This document shows, in pieces, positions 1 to 11,699 of a stretch of DNA of 64,000 nucleotides (position 1 is its first letter; every line of letters starts with the position of its first letter). A program made the translations under genes and the position numbers. The stretch is from Lithospermum erythrorhizon (Eukaryota; Streptophyta; Magnoliopsida; Boraginales; Boraginaceae). The DNA lies in contig JADFUC010002129.1 in the NCBI GenBank assembly GCA_019722365.1, forward strand, positions 186,001 to 250,000. The letters run 5' to 3'. The notes under the pieces were generated by a model. It was not told where the DNA came from, ran no database searches, and saw nothing but the letters and a program-made list of their open reading frames with translations.

Positions 1-2640
1 GGTAGGTACATCTAAACATGACCACTCCATAATTGCCGACAATTAAATAAACATAAAGGATACCTTTAATTTGTTCCATTAATTGAATGAATGTGTATGT
101 GGAACCAAAAACCTTCAGCTGAAACTCCGGAATTGTCAAATCATAACAAATCAAAATGTCGAATAGTGAAAATGGTTTGAGTAAAGAATGCAAAAGAGCA
201 TGTCTTAACACTTTGGTGTTCTCTCCCATTTCAAAAGGATAGTAAGAATTTTTAAATTTAAAGTTCAGATATACTTGCATGTTGTAATATTTAGTAACAG
301 ATATATCAAAATATGTTGTAATACAATTAATGTAAATATTTTCATTCAAATCAAAATTATATATGTCAATTAAGACTATAGATCATACTCGTATATGACA
401 TTTTAAAGTAGACAAAACATTTGAGATAGAATGAGTGGATTTTTTTTGAAATCCGCACCCCCTACACTGGTTAATAACTATGTCAATTCGATATACTTCA
501 TTATGTTCTTTAAAAAAAAAAATTAAACCATCAATCTCTATCAAATGAGTGTATAACCACTACGTACACCAAACCCCCACCCCAATATACTCCATTATTA
601 TCATAGTTGTTTTCAAACATCATCTTGTACCTTCTTTCTTTCCTCCAGAGGCTCAGATCCTAATTTTAATGATGTAGACATCGAAGATTTATCAAAAAAA
701 TAATTAAAATAGGCAGATTAATCAAGTTAATTGAGATTAGAAAAGACCAATAAAGAGCGCCCGTGGGCGATTAGGGTCACAGATTAAATCACAAATTCGA
801 ATCAGCCGCCGGACTGACGAGGGTTCAAATGCATCAAGCCGCAGGTTAATCAGTCGAAGAGCAGGGTTTCTGCATTCAAATTAACCTAAGTTTGAACTTC
901 GAAATAGGGTTCAGAGAAAACAACCCTCGCGTTAAATGTCGGATAAAATCGGAGCTCGAAAACCTAATTTTATTGATCAAACTTGGCCCGAGCAGGACGT
1001 TCAGGCTAGCGTGGGCGAAATGAAGAATCATAAACACGGGGTTTAAAATAGAAGACTCCACAAGTTTGTGGTTCAAATCAAAGGTTCATGAGTTATGTGG
1101 TTAAAAATCGATCTTTCGGAAGTTATGTGGTGCCAATCGAGGTTCAAGGTGGAGTGGTATGAAAATATGTTTGGCGCAGAAAAGAATGCGGGCCACCTCA
1201 AATAGGTGTCCAAAAGGGTTGCCAGTCGTCAAGTAATTCAAAATCGTCAAGCCAGTCCCGAGATCTTGCGCCGAAATTCAATGATTGAGTCGTGATCTTT
1301 AATCAAGCCGTCCAGTAGAAGCGGCGTTTGGCGCAAAGCCATAAGCCCCCGTTTGGCCGACCAAAATGATCCAAAAATAGCTGATATTCATTAAAAAATA
1401 CACCACAAAAACCCACGAGAAAATTAGGAAAAGCGTTCTCTGAAATTTACAAGTTAAATCTTTGAAGACCGCCGTAGAAACACCCGTGGTGGTTGGAAAA
1501 CACACTCGGTGAATTAATAATAGGCGCTGAAATCAAGGATTATTACCTGAAGCCTTGATAATCCTTCAGAGTTAAGCAAAATGCGATGAGAATGCGGCGA
1601 AGGTTCTCGAGAGCGGCTTCGAATATTCGGGATAAACTATATAGTCCACGATTATTCGTAAACTTGGATAGACACGATAAATTCGAGGTTTGATTAAATC
1701 AATCGAGATATAGGAATAAAGCTGGCGTTAGGTCCACATGAAATTTGGAAGGTAAACAGCGACTGCTTAAGACGTATACAGTTGATGGAGTATCAATGAC
1801 AAAGGTTGGAATGTTCCACACTTAAATGCAGTCATCCTTTCTGCAACAACCAATTTGCTAAGGCATTGTAGTAAGTTAGAAGTGACGTAGCAGAAAACTT
1901 AAACGAAGTAGGCCAAATGCAACAAGTCCCAGAAGTGAGGCCAAATTTTACTAAGTCCCGCTCACTGCAACCAACCAATTGCCCCAAGACATTTGTAGTC
2001 ACAAACAAAAACGGCGTTAGCCATTTGCTTACTATCAACTATATAGCTCGAAGCTGGGTTATCCGAATCGAGTGTCATATCAAACAAGTTCTGCTCCAAG
2101 CAATACCAATGAAAGTCATGTAAGGTGAAGCACCAAATTCGAACTCCTTTGAAGGCGTAGTTTATCCGACTCTGAAGTCCCGCGTGATTGTCCAAAGCAA
2201 GTCTGCGCTACAACACTTGTAGTAAGTCCATAGAATCAGAGCGGACCGAAGATCCAAGTCCGGGCAAGATCAAGTCGATACAGCAACACGAGAATATCTT
2301 TGCTAAAACTCCTCGGCTCGGACCATATCCAAGTCAGACAGGTCTAAAATCCATCCAGACCGGGATGCTCTGTCAAATTTCGCCCCAGGAGAGCTTATCG
2401 AAATCAAATCGAGTTCGAGCTCGAGCTTACATCTAAATCAAATCCAAGTCAAGTTCAAGTCGAAGCTAAGCTGAGAAACTTGCATCCAGTTCAAATCAAA
2501 TCCAAGCAGTGACTTCTATCGAGATCAAATCCAAATTAAGTCCAATGACGGTTATCTACTTAAATCGTCGAGAAAATCTTTAGGGACTAATAGTTTGGGC
2601 AATTGATCCCTCTTGATTTGATAAAACTGTCTGTTGAGTA
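1..2640. other. Intergenic, no gene; LTR-like short repeats
   Basis: No open frame here resembles a protein family. From about 760 to 2640 the base composition becomes more GC-rich than the flanks. Short degenerate direct repeats appear: CAACCAATT-type repeats with a following ATTTGTAGT or CATTGTAGT at about 1845-2005, and strings of TCAAATCCAAGT/AAGTTCAAGTC motifs at 2395-2545. Such runs are common in plant LTRs and their untranslated regions, so this may be a decayed LTR or leader. No matching second copy, primer-binding site or coding domain was found. Confidence 0.4.
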
Positions 2641-3329
2641 ATTTTCTCTACAGGTGAGTTTTTATTTTTATGCACTATCATAAATAAAAATTCTTCTTTG
2701 CATTACAAATAATGCAATCTATTTATTTGATTTTTATTTAAATAATTTACTAATTCTGTTTTTATTTACTTTTGTATTTTATTTGTATAACCTAGTTTTC
2801 TAAAATAGTTACTTACTTCCTATTTTCATTGTTCTTGTTATGAATGCGAAACTAGGATAAACGAGGAATCGCGTAAAGGAAATACGGAAGAGGTAATAAC
2901 AGGAAATTTGCGTGGTATCACAACGATGTGTTGGGGTAATCCACGGAAGAACCTGAAAATTTCACTATAATGGGAAAAGCTGAATTCTGATATTTGGCCC
3001 AAGAAATAGTTCAATGTGCTACTTAAGAGTCTTACAAAACTTGACTAATTAGGTCACGGAAAATAAACCTATATACTATGAAATAGCATATATATGGGCT
3101 ACAATGAAGAGGAACAAAACACGCCGATGCAACGATGTGATGCAAGTCAAATTATAATCTCGCCTTGGCTTGAGAATCGCCATGAATGGAAAATTAGAAA
3201 ACTTTCCCAGTAGTGCACGGATATCCGAAGTACGGATGTGCCGGATAGTGAAGCAGATATGCGAGGATCGCTAGATGGCAACTCTGCCGGGCGTTGACCC
3301 ACTTTGGGCAGCCCAATAACTACGAATAT

Positions 3330-3858
3330 TGTGAAGTCAGACAATCTTTGAAAGCTTTGCTCTGCCAAAGGAACCGGCCGTAAACATATCAGTGGGTTAT
3401 GCGATGCGGCTTGTTAACAATCCCTCTTCACTCTCAAAAAATGATACTCGCGCATCAAAGTGCTTTCTCACCATCATGATGAACACGATCCTTGGTTAAA
3501 CATATTGCGCTCGAAAATGTCCGCGATATATGCCGATGCGATCGTGATGTAGCCCCAATCACTAACTAGTCCTCTCGGCCGTATACCTGTGGCGACACGC
3601 AAGTGCCATATCTCTGCCTCGATGGTAAACTAATCGCTTAGTGGATTGCGGCGTAGCCTCAGGCTTCCTTGTGAGGACCACCGAGTAAAGCATAACCCGA
3701 TCCTTAGATCTTACCGTGCACATCTCAGCGTAGTCGAGAATCAGTATCAGAGAGAGGTAAACAGCATTATTACCACCATAATAAAGGAAAATATCGAGTG
3801 CCTCTGAGATAACGAAAAAATCTCTTGTGACACCGCGTGTTCTTTTCAGTGCGACCAT
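3330..3858 (-). pseudogene. Copia RNase H fragment
   Basis: The minus-strand frame 3858-3562 contains LDYAEMCTVRSKDRV, corresponding to the DYAGD...RRS motif of copia RNase H. It is followed by EATPQSTKRLVYHRGRDMAL, which aligns with the TLQSTVALSTTEAEYMAL region. Many substitutions have destroyed the TTEAEY active-site segment. Further left, about 3480-3330, broken text resembles the HSRTKHID and NPADMLTK end motifs. It lies directly downstream of the RT fragment, in copia pol order. Confidence 0.65.
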
Positions 3859-3899
3859 GAACCTCTTATTTCATATTTAACGACGTAATGCGAGAGATC

Positions 3900-4529
3900 G
3901 GGTCTAGTCTGGAGACCATAGCGTCATTGAAACTTCAAGCTGTATTTAGTATAAAGATGCGTTCCGTGTAAACTTTCTCGGCGGATGATTGAGGTGCAAA
4001 TCTGACGGACAAGCAGTCGTTTTGTAGGCTGGAATGCAATTGGTTTAGCGGTAGCCATACCCAATCTGGATAGAATCTTTTCAACATAGCACTTTTCAGG
4101 ACCAAGAAACTTACGACAGCCTCGTATCTCCATTCCCAATCTTTCTTTGCGGCACCCAAATCCCTTCGTTTGAACTTCAGTAGCTAAAGTAAACCCTTCG
4201 GCTTTTGAATGTCCCAGGACTTCTCAGTACGACTATCGGCTATATCGTCATAGGAGGCCCAAGTAGATAGAGGCAATCGGTAACTTTGTTGTAGTAAACT
4301 TCTTGTCATATGGACTCGTCAATTCCCAATCTCTATCATGTAAATATCGAATCTCTTGTACATTTGCCTCGGGAAGCTGCTTTAAACCATACAAGATTTC
4401 TTCAATCTGCGAAACATAATCTTCTTTTTCGGGTTCACGGAAACCATCAGGCCCAGGTCGTATAAATTTCTTCATCTGACTCTCCATGCAAGAAGGCGTC
4501 TTGACATCTAGTTGCTCGGCTAGAGTCAC
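3900..4529 (-). pseudogene. Copia reverse transcriptase (RVT_2) fragment
   Basis: The first open stretch (4529-4248) carries DVKT at its start, GFREPEKEDYV and LYGLKQ. These are the fingers/palm motifs of copia reverse transcriptase. After a frameshift the text resumes in two other frames at 4159-3924, with DLGAAKK-, GMEIR- and EKILSRLGMATAKPI-like motifs, then YAMV-like text near 3920. The YVDD segment falls near the frameshifted junction and is not intact. The gene is broken by at least two frameshifts and cannot encode an active enzyme. Confidence 0.8.
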
Positions 4530-5413
4530 GTGTCATATTCTGACAAAGCTTGTACTGATAGAAGTGTATTAAAGGCTACAGGGTGAGAAAATCTCGTTGT
4601 ATTCAACTCACTTCCCTTTTGGTGAGAACCTCATGACCCAACTTTATATTTAACCCGCAAATACAGTGACGACCTTCTTTGCTTGAAATCCCACTTGCAA
4701 GTATAAATGCTTTTCTTCCTCTGTGATCTTACCAAAGTAGAGCTCACGATCTGATTCTTATGAGTGGTTCATCTCTTCTCCCGTGGCGGCCAGTAGTGGG
4801 ATGGCTTTAGTGCAGGTCTGAGCTGCAGCCAAGCCGCTCGTGAGGATCAACTTCCTCACAGAGCACATGGCCAGTAAAGGCGTATCGCCATGCTCGAAGT
4901 ACCTCAAAGGAATTTTCAGTAGTTTGCTCTTCTCGAGGGGCGTCAAGAGCCAAAGCGTGATATTCATACACAGGGATGGAACTTGATGTTTACGCCTACG
5001 ATTGTGACTGAGAAGAGCTACTACCGCGTCACCATTAACACGAGAATCTGTGCTCCACCTTTGACACCACCTTTTGCTTGGGGAATTATGGGTGGCGATG
5101 GTTGATCTAAGCTATAGAATTCTCGCCGAAATATTCGTTTCGAATAACTTCGTCTCGGAAGATGAAGCCAAATTCTATACCACTTTCCACGCCCGTACTG
5201 GCAAACACGAAGTAATGCTTCTTAAGAGTCTTCTGGCTTGGCCGTTTGAGTACAGAGAAAATATATTTACCAACATATTATATATATAGGCTAGGAAGAG
5301 GAACAAAACACATCAGTACGATGTGGTACAAGTCAAAATTCTATAATTACATCTTCCTTACAAGTATATATTACAAATTCGCCTCCTTCAGTATCTTTAC
5401 CCACATATTTCTC

Positions 5414-5551
5414 TAATACACTAATGAAAAAAAAATTAAAATTAAAAAATCTTCATCAGTTGTCCTATTATCAAGACATTAATTGGTAAATTAATACACT
5501 AATGAAAAAAAATTTAAAATTAAAAAATCTTCATCAGTTGTCCTATTATCA
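5414..5551. repeat. ~60 bp direct repeat, 77 bp period
   Basis: The segment starting TAATACACTAATGAAAAAAA and running through AATCTTCATCAGTTGTCCTA to TATTATCA occurs twice, at about 5414-5474 and 5491-5551. The copies differ mainly by one base in the A tract. The 17 bases between them contain GACATTAATTGGTAAAT. Confidence 0.85.
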
Positions 5552-5669
5552 CTTGACTAATAAACCGATATGTGCACAATATGATCAAGTCCCTTTTAGA
5601 TTAGTATTCCATACATACCTGCCAAAAAATGATTCATTTATGCCTTCGATTGTACTTATGTTTAATTTT

Positions 5670-5775
5670 TTTTTTCTTTTAAAAAAAAAAAACCCACCCA
5701 CCGTCCCCTTACAATGAAAATCAAACCCAGGACATCTAAGTCACTGGAAGGCCTCCTAACCAATAGATTATTCGA
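5670..5775 (-). repeat. Possible tRNA-related SINE remnant
   Basis: On the minus strand a pol III-like box A region (ATTGGTTAGGAGGCC) is followed about 35 bases later by CTGGGTTTGATTTTC. The latter fits the box B/T-arm pattern GGTTCGANNC loosely. A long T tract follows the head at 5668-5690, as in plant SINEs with a T-rich 3' end. No target duplication was identified, and the match to the box consensus is imperfect. Confidence 0.35.
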
Positions 5776-7335
5776 TATTCTAGAAGTATATATGTTTAAT
5801 TCATTATGAAAGAAATCATATTGAGCAAAATATCAGACCTCTTCAGATGCCCATACCATACTAGTGGAATGTCTATGAAGAAGAAAAAAAGTTGTTGCTA
5901 AGTGCTAATAAACATGGCATATCTCATAGAATATATACCAACAAATAAAATTAGACAATCAAGCTAAGAGAACCATCGGTAATGATATCTCCATACCAAT
6001 TAATGTCTTGATAAGTGACACGTCAATAAAAAGTTTCTACAATTACATTATTTTAAATATGAAAATGATTTTTAATTAAATTATGCAATCACTAAATTTG
6101 AAGGAATTTCTAGTTATATCATGAAATATAGAACGTCAAAAAACAATAAGCATATTCCAGCTTTAACAAATTATAAAGTGGAAGCAGATTCATATACCAA
6201 AATCTTACATTTAGTGCACGTTTTTTCAAATGTTACACCTCCAACCCTCTTAAGACAAGCAATAGCGAGCGAAGAACCGATGATGAGTAGTAGTTGCGAA
6301 TTTTACATTCTGAATTAGCGATGTAAGATGCTCTTGTCGTTTTCGAATATAAATATCAGCTCAGGTATGGATTGATCAACGAGTAGTTTGTATAATCTTC
6401 AAAACATATTATATATCTTGCTTAGTTTGAAATCACATGATCGTTTGGAAAAATTTATTTTTAAATAATTGATTGTTTCTGATTTTAATGAAACTTTCTG
6501 ATCCCAATGTAGCTCCTTGTCTGCTTAATAAAATGCTACATCTGAAGCAATTATACATTTTGAAAGCGGAATAGTATTGTAATATATGAAAGCTTTGAAG
6601 AAGATACTAAAACACTTCCTACATTTCAATTTAACTTGAAAATTTATTTTCAACAAACTACTAACCTATTTTTGATCAAGTTTTTGGATTGTTTAACTTT
6701 AACTTTATCTAAAAAAAAAAGCATATCATTATAATCTATAGACAACATACTATGATATCAACCTATTTGATATTAAAAAAAAATATTTGTATAAAATTTA
6801 TAGCGAGTCAAAAATAGATTGATCATTTGTTAAAAACAAACCTCCAAATTAAATTGAAATGGAGAGAAAAATAAACTTAGTGAACAACCGGAATCAAGAC
6901 ACTTGTAGTCCTCAATGATGACACTCAATACACAAACAAGAGAAAAAGCAAAAAAAACTCGGAAACAGTCTCCCTGTTGCAACATGAATAAGGTTGCGTA
7001 CTATCGACCCTCCCTTATCGGTGGGAGCCTCTTAAAAGGCATTAAAGCATGTTGAGTTGAATAGGTGAGCAAGGTCAGTAGGCCATACTGTTGGTAAGGT
7101 ATTCTGACATTCTACCTAAGATCTTCATATGTAGGAGGAACAAAGTACTAGAGGAAGCTTCTGAGACACGGCTAGTCTTCAACAAACATAGAACAATATG
7201 CAAGGAAATTATACATGAGAGAGCAACCAATTAAGTGCTTATTACAAGTTTCATAGTGAACATGGCAAAATAACAAGAACTCTGATGCAGAGTTAATAAT
7301 ATTCACAGGAGAAGGGAATGAGAGAGCTGAACTCT

Positions 7336-7491
7336 TCAACCTGTTTCCTGCTCGAAGTCATCACCTTCAGACTCTTCTGCATTGTCAGCATCATCTTCAT
7401 CAGCATCATTATCAATTTCTTCTTTATCGTTGTCAACAGTTGTCTTCCCAATCACTATCAGGTCACTATTCATCTTCCTGATTTCATTCAA
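7336..7491 (-). CDS. Terminal exon of unidentified gene, acidic C-terminal tail
   Basis: The minus strand shows a good splice acceptor (a T-rich tract ending GTGCTTTTAG) followed by 51 codons and a TGA. The peptide begins LNEIRKMNSDLIVIGKTT and becomes strongly acidic, with runs such as DNDADEDDADNAEESEGDD, ending FEQETG. Clean phase from acceptor to stop and the biased composition suggest a genuine last exon rather than chance. I do not recognise the family. Acidic tails occur on many nuclear and chaperone proteins, so this gives no function. No upstream exon was identified confidently to the right (7492-8896); the gene may be a fragment moved by a transposon, or its other exons may be too short or diverged to see. 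Confidence 0.45.
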   Translation of the reverse strand: MNEIRKMNSDLIVIGKTTVDNDKEEIDNDADEDDADNAEESEGDDFEQETG

Positions 7492-8897
7492 CTAAAAGCA
7501 CAAAAAATTATATAGTCATTCCCAGAACTAATTGTTAATGTCATGCGTCAAAGAAATTCTTCTTAAACTGGCCAACCACAGTTGAACTACGGTTTCTAGC
7601 CTAACAAGGGATGAAGCTTATGTGCTCAATTTATCTATATATATATAATATAACATAATATAATATAATATAATATAATATAAGCCTCAACCATGCTGTT
7701 GTATTTTTGCTACCAGAGCCCACAAGATGGAGAATGTGTGTTTATATCAATCCTCCAGACAATTATATGAAACTTAAATTCTTAGTTTCCAAGAATGGAT
7801 AATAAACTTTTCCTGAGTGGCAAAAAGGGAAATAACTGAGAGGGAGCACATAGATGAAAAAACTCCGTTAAAGTGTAAACAGGGGAGACTATATGAGTAA
7901 TCCTTAAAGGTTAATCCCCAGGAATTGCATCTCTTCGAGTTCTCAAGCTATAAAAGGATGGACTACACGAAAGAAGGATTCGTAAGATCTTTTATTACAT
8001 TTTCCAGAGTTTTTAATTAATCCTATATTGATTCTATTTTTTTCTTTGTTGATCAATATCAATCACCTGGCTAACCAAGGGTTGTTCAACCAACTTGACA
8101 AACTAAAGAACCAGTAGGGGAGAGTAAATTGCACGACAGGTGGATTCGGAGGAGCATGTATGATGTACCTCATATTTACAAATCAGAGGCTTACAAGAGA
8201 GTCTATTCAGGGTAAAACCACATGATTCTTAACAAAATTTTAAAGAAACAGGTGCTTCTTTAGTTTCTCTAGACATAGAGATGAAAATTTTAAAGATTTA
8301 AATGTTTCATTAACAAGTGAGGATCTTGAAACACCAATACATATAAGTTCCCAACTTTCTATCCCTCCTCCCAACTTCCCTATCAGATAATGAAGTTAAT
8401 GATCTTCTAAATCGATTAAGCAAAAAACTTAAAACAAAAGCATTTGATTTAAAAAATGTTTCCAAACATTTTATTCAAATCGGAATTCTTTTGCTCAGAC
8501 CCACCATTAAGAATCAAAGGCATCACATTGCATATAGTAGTCATATACCGACCCAGCCAAGAACATAGCTCTAACTCCTAAGCGTTGGTCCAGAAATGAA
8601 ACCAAAGATTTAGAGAAAACTACCATCGCGGGAGGATGCTCTACTCCTTCACTGGTGGATTATTCAAGCATTCAATGTAAGTGGTTAAGTTGAATATAAA
8701 CAAATGCCCAAAAATTATCCATATTTTCCCAAGTAACCAATTTCTACTATAACTCAGCCACCACAATCGAAACAAGAAAGTATACGTAGTATTTGATTAT
8801 TTCTTCGCTCATTACAAAACACCATAAGAAAGAATGAAAAGTTCCAAAAAGGCAGCAGCTTTATCTTCCAAAATGATCAACGCTTAAGAACTAAAAA
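7492..8897. other. Intergenic or intronic, nothing assigned
   Basis: This would be the intron and upstream side of the acidic terminal exon if that gene is real. No exon with a good acceptor, donor and conserved peptide was found on the minus strand. A pentanucleotide (ATAAT)n microsatellite lies at about 7644-7682. Confidence 0.4.
7640..7682. repeat. (ATAAT)n microsatellite
   Basis: A run of about eight ATAAT-type pentanucleotides, slightly interrupted at its left end, directly preceded by an AT dinucleotide run. Confidence 0.9.
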
Positions 8898-9486
8898 TAC
8901 TCCCTCCATCCCAAAAATATTGCCCAGTTTGATTTTGAGTCAAAACAAACAAACTTTATACCCTTAATTGCCACATATTTTTATTTGAATCAAAATCATC
9001 ATAGCACATCACTAATACTAGCATTTAATATATTTGTCATCAACTACTATGTTCCCTTTGGATCGGTGAACCTAAATGAGGGTTAAACTTGAAAATTAAC
9101 GTAGGTGTAGTTAATCGAGGTGAATGAGTGAATCTTTTAAAATGTTATTCTTATTTGTCAAGGTGAATCGGGATGAAATAATGTACAATATAACTAAAAA
9201 TATTATTCACCTATATTACACCCGAATTTATAGTTAATGAAAACGACATGAATCTAGTGAACCATTTAACCTCCAAGGCCCCACCTAAGCGAGTACAAAA
9301 ATAGAACGTAAACTTAAAATTTATCCTATATTCAGCTTCACCCAATCCAAGAATCCAAACGGACCATTATACAACATATTGAGACGTAGTATTACATACT
9401 GAAACATATTTTTTTATTTTTTAAAACCCATGATCAAAATTCAAAAGTGGACAATTATTTTGGGACATAGGATGGAAATGCGAGTA
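8898..9486. mobile_element. Stowaway-like MITE carrying a nested second MITE
   Basis: The left end reads TACTCCCTCCATCCCAAAAA and continues TATTGCCCAGTTTGATTTTG. The right end (about 9424-9486) is its approximate reverse complement: it runs ATCAAAATTC, TGGACAATTATTTTGGGACA and GGATGGAAATGCGAGTA. TACTCCCTCC termini are typical of plant Tc1/mariner MITEs. The spacing is about twice that of its relatives because another element occupies 9053-9367. Confidence 0.75.
9053..9367. mobile_element. Inner MITE with CTTTGGAT/ATCCAAA termini
   Basis: Inside the preceding MITE, the text from CCCTTTGGATCGGTGAA to CCAATCCAAGAATCCAAACGG forms short inverted ends (CTTTGGAT and ATCCAAA). It breaks the mariner-type sequence on either side. 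About 315 bp long, no coding capacity. The superfamily is uncertain. Confidence 0.5.
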
Positions 9487-10020
9487 TAAAAAAAAGGGGG
9501 GGTATTCGAAAATGAGACCTTCTCATCGAGATCCGACTCTTGTATAGCGAGGAGGAGTTCATCGTTGTGAGGCTGATGCCACTGTGATGGTAAAATAAAC
9601 GAACTCGGAATGCTCCGACTTGACCATGGGTATGAAATCATGTACCCTGGATACCCAAACATTGAAAATCAATCTTCTTCTACTTTATCAATTCATAGAC
9701 TCAGGTCATAGGATATACACTATCCCTTAAGTTTGAACCTGAGCTCTTATACACCCACCCAAATAGTGTTGGGTTTGGGTGTGAAATAACTATTTTGCCC
9801 CCCCTATTTTGCAAGTATAGCGGTTAGGAAGTTTCATTAAGGGCAAAATTGTCATTTCACTAAAACGTTACTATTCTGGTGTGTGTATAGTGTTGCCCGA
9901 ACCAGTCGAATTGGATTGAACTTTGCCAGATTTGAACTCGTCCGATAATCATCTAGTCGAGTTGAGTATTGATGTTCGAATTTCATTTCAAATGGAATCT
10001 TGTCGAACCTTGTATCAATA

Positions 10021-10085
10021 TTGTCGAGTCGAGTCGAGTCGAGTCGAACTTTTCTCGAGCCGTGCCGACCTCTTCTCGAGTTTTA
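10021..10085. repeat. (TCGAG)n short tandem repeat
   Basis: Four uninterrupted GTCGA/TCGAG pentamers at 10021-10047 are followed by dispersed TCTCGAG motifs. The stretch sits between two members of the MITE cluster. Confidence 0.85.
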
Positions 10086-10864
10086 CTCGATGGAGACTTG
10101 ATTTGAGCATGTTCGTTAACAAAATTCAATTTTTCATGTGTTAAAACATATTACTAATATACGGAGTAATACTTATTGAGAGTTTCAACATATCAAGTAT
10201 AAAATTAATGTTTGTGTCTTGGTTTGAAATACCGAATCGAGTTTTCGAGTCGAACTCTATCGAGTTATTTGAATTTTTCATGCTCGTGAAAGACCTAATA
10301 TACACAAACCCAAATAGTGTTTTTCGGGAGTCAAAGTACTATTGACGATAATGGAAGTGTTTGTTAGGGAGGTTAATAAGATGATTTGAGTCCGGATTTC
10401 GTCATGCCCAAATCAGACCGGTTTGAACTAACAAACAATTCGAGTCCAAATAATAACAAGTCTAACAATTTGGACTCGAAATGAATTAGGACGGATGGAA
10501 ACAAAGGTTTATGAAGATTGGACATATGGTTTGGGTTGGGATCCAATATACACACACCCAAATAGTGTTTTTTTAGCACTGAAATGACTATTTTACCCCT
10601 GAGCATAATTTCTGTAACTACCACACTTACAAATAGGGGGCAAAATAGTCATTTCACCCCAAACACTTACTGTTTTGGTGTGTGTATAACAGCTCAAGTT
10701 TGGGTTAGAACGGGTCTGACAACAATAACTTGTTGAATATCTAAATCGGAGTTAGGATCGATTTATATTTCGATGGTTTCGGTATTAGGTTCAATGAGTG
10801 AAGCTTTGGACGAATTTTTGATACCCTGGCTAGATAACAACAATAGTAGGTTGAACCAAGGCTT

Positions 10865-10930
10865 CTAGCATAATGATTATCATCCCAAACCTTCATATGA
10901 GAAGTCTTGAGTTTGATCCACAGAGGGGTC
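10865..10930 (+). repeat. Possible tRNA-related SINE head
   Basis: AGCATAATGATTATCATCCC resembles a box A region, and CTTGAGTTTGATCCACA about 40 bases later resembles box B. The spacing is right for a tRNA-derived SINE. It overlaps the diverged end of the MITE cluster and has no clear tail. Confidence 0.3.
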
Positions 10931-11179
10931 TTATAAAACATTTTCCCTCTTAAAAGAAAAACAATAGTGGGTTGAGTTACTATATTCACCATAGAATAGT
11001 ATTTTTTAAGAGTGAAATTACGGTTGAATCCCCTATTTGTGAGCATAGTAATTAAGGAAGTTTCAGTTAGAGACAAAATAGTGATTTGATCTCCTTTTAG
11101 TTTAGTGTTCTGTGGCTGATATAGTGTATCCCTTATGGGTATGGGTTTAAGTAATTCGTTATGGTTATTAGCACTCAAA

Positions 11180-11699
11180 CTTATGTTATAACTCGATTTG
11201 GAGTTAAATTATAATTCTATCATGTAGGTAGAATATCTAATTACAAATTTTTGTTGAATCAAGCTGAGTGGTATTGTTAGTTCTGATCTGATTATTTGAA
11301 TCAAGCTGAATGGATTCCACACTACTCAAAACATAGAGAACACAAAAATGAGTTGACATAAAGAAGTAAGGAACAAGATTAAAAAATGTACACTATCAGT
11401 ATTGCATTAGTGCCATCAGGAGTCTATATGAAATGCAAATAAAATGAAACATCACATGTATAAAAGGTCACATAAAATGACATAATACTCAAGATTTGTA
11501 CTAGTCAACAACTACGAAAACTATCAAAATGTGAAAGTTTTTGTTCTAGCAAGAAAGAAATCAAAAACTTATTTCAAGACTCGAAAAACTGGAAGCCATG
11601 CCTTCAAAAACAAGAACACTCCAAGAAAGCGCGGGTTCATCAATCTGCACGATAAATCCCACGCTTTCTTGTTCATCGAACTGCAAAATAAACCGTAAA
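11180..11699. other. Downstream region of PIRL gene
   Basis: Lies immediately 3' of the PIRL stop codon on the minus strand and probably holds its 3' untranslated region. No other feature was seen. Confidence 0.5.

Larger units (their letters stand above)
2870..5375 (-). mobile_element. Decayed Ty1/copia LTR retrotransposon, internally deleted
   Basis: Both ends share a block that reads CTTAAGAGTC, then a TATA-rich stretch, GAAGAGGAACAAAACAC, GATGTG and CAAGTCAAA: positions 3023-3160 on the left and 5220-5350 on the right. I take these as the two LTRs. Between them, on the minus strand, lie reverse transcriptase (about 4530-3900) and RNase H (about 3860-3330) in the order expected of copia. 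Only about 500 bp separates the right LTR from the RT, so gag, protease and most of the integrase are missing. Outer boundaries are approximate and no target-site duplication was recognised. Confidence 0.72.
5376..7335. other. AT-rich intergenic DNA with small repeats
   Basis: No coding sequence was recognised. The stretch holds a ~60 bp direct repeat (5414-5474 and 5491-5551), a 20 bp inverted repeat (5467-5486 with 5994-6013) and a T-rich possible minus-strand SINE end near 5670-5775. The part at 6940-7335 lies downstream of the acidic terminal exon on the minus strand and may be its 3' untranslated region. Confidence 0.4.
9716..11130. repeat. Cluster of related MITEs with TATACACACACC termini
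   Basis: The clearest copy is 10547-10687: left end TATACACACACCCAAATAGT, right end the near-perfect reverse complement ACTGTTTTGGTGTGTGTATA. The interior has paired motifs ATGACTATTTTACCCC and CAAAATAGTCATTTCACC, so the whole unit can fold into one hairpin. Related copies lie at about 9716-9893, at 10297-10375 (left end only) and, more diverged, at about 10960-11130. None encodes protein. Confidence 0.7.

Noticed and set aside
7318..7515. Plus-strand hydrophobic ORF, 65 codons
   Set aside because: It is the reverse complement of the acidic exon; GAT/GAA-rich text read backwards looks like Ile/Phe-rich membrane protein.
10741..11178. 145-codon minus-strand ORF
   Set aside because: It spans a diverged MITE and a SINE-like segment and shows no family motif.
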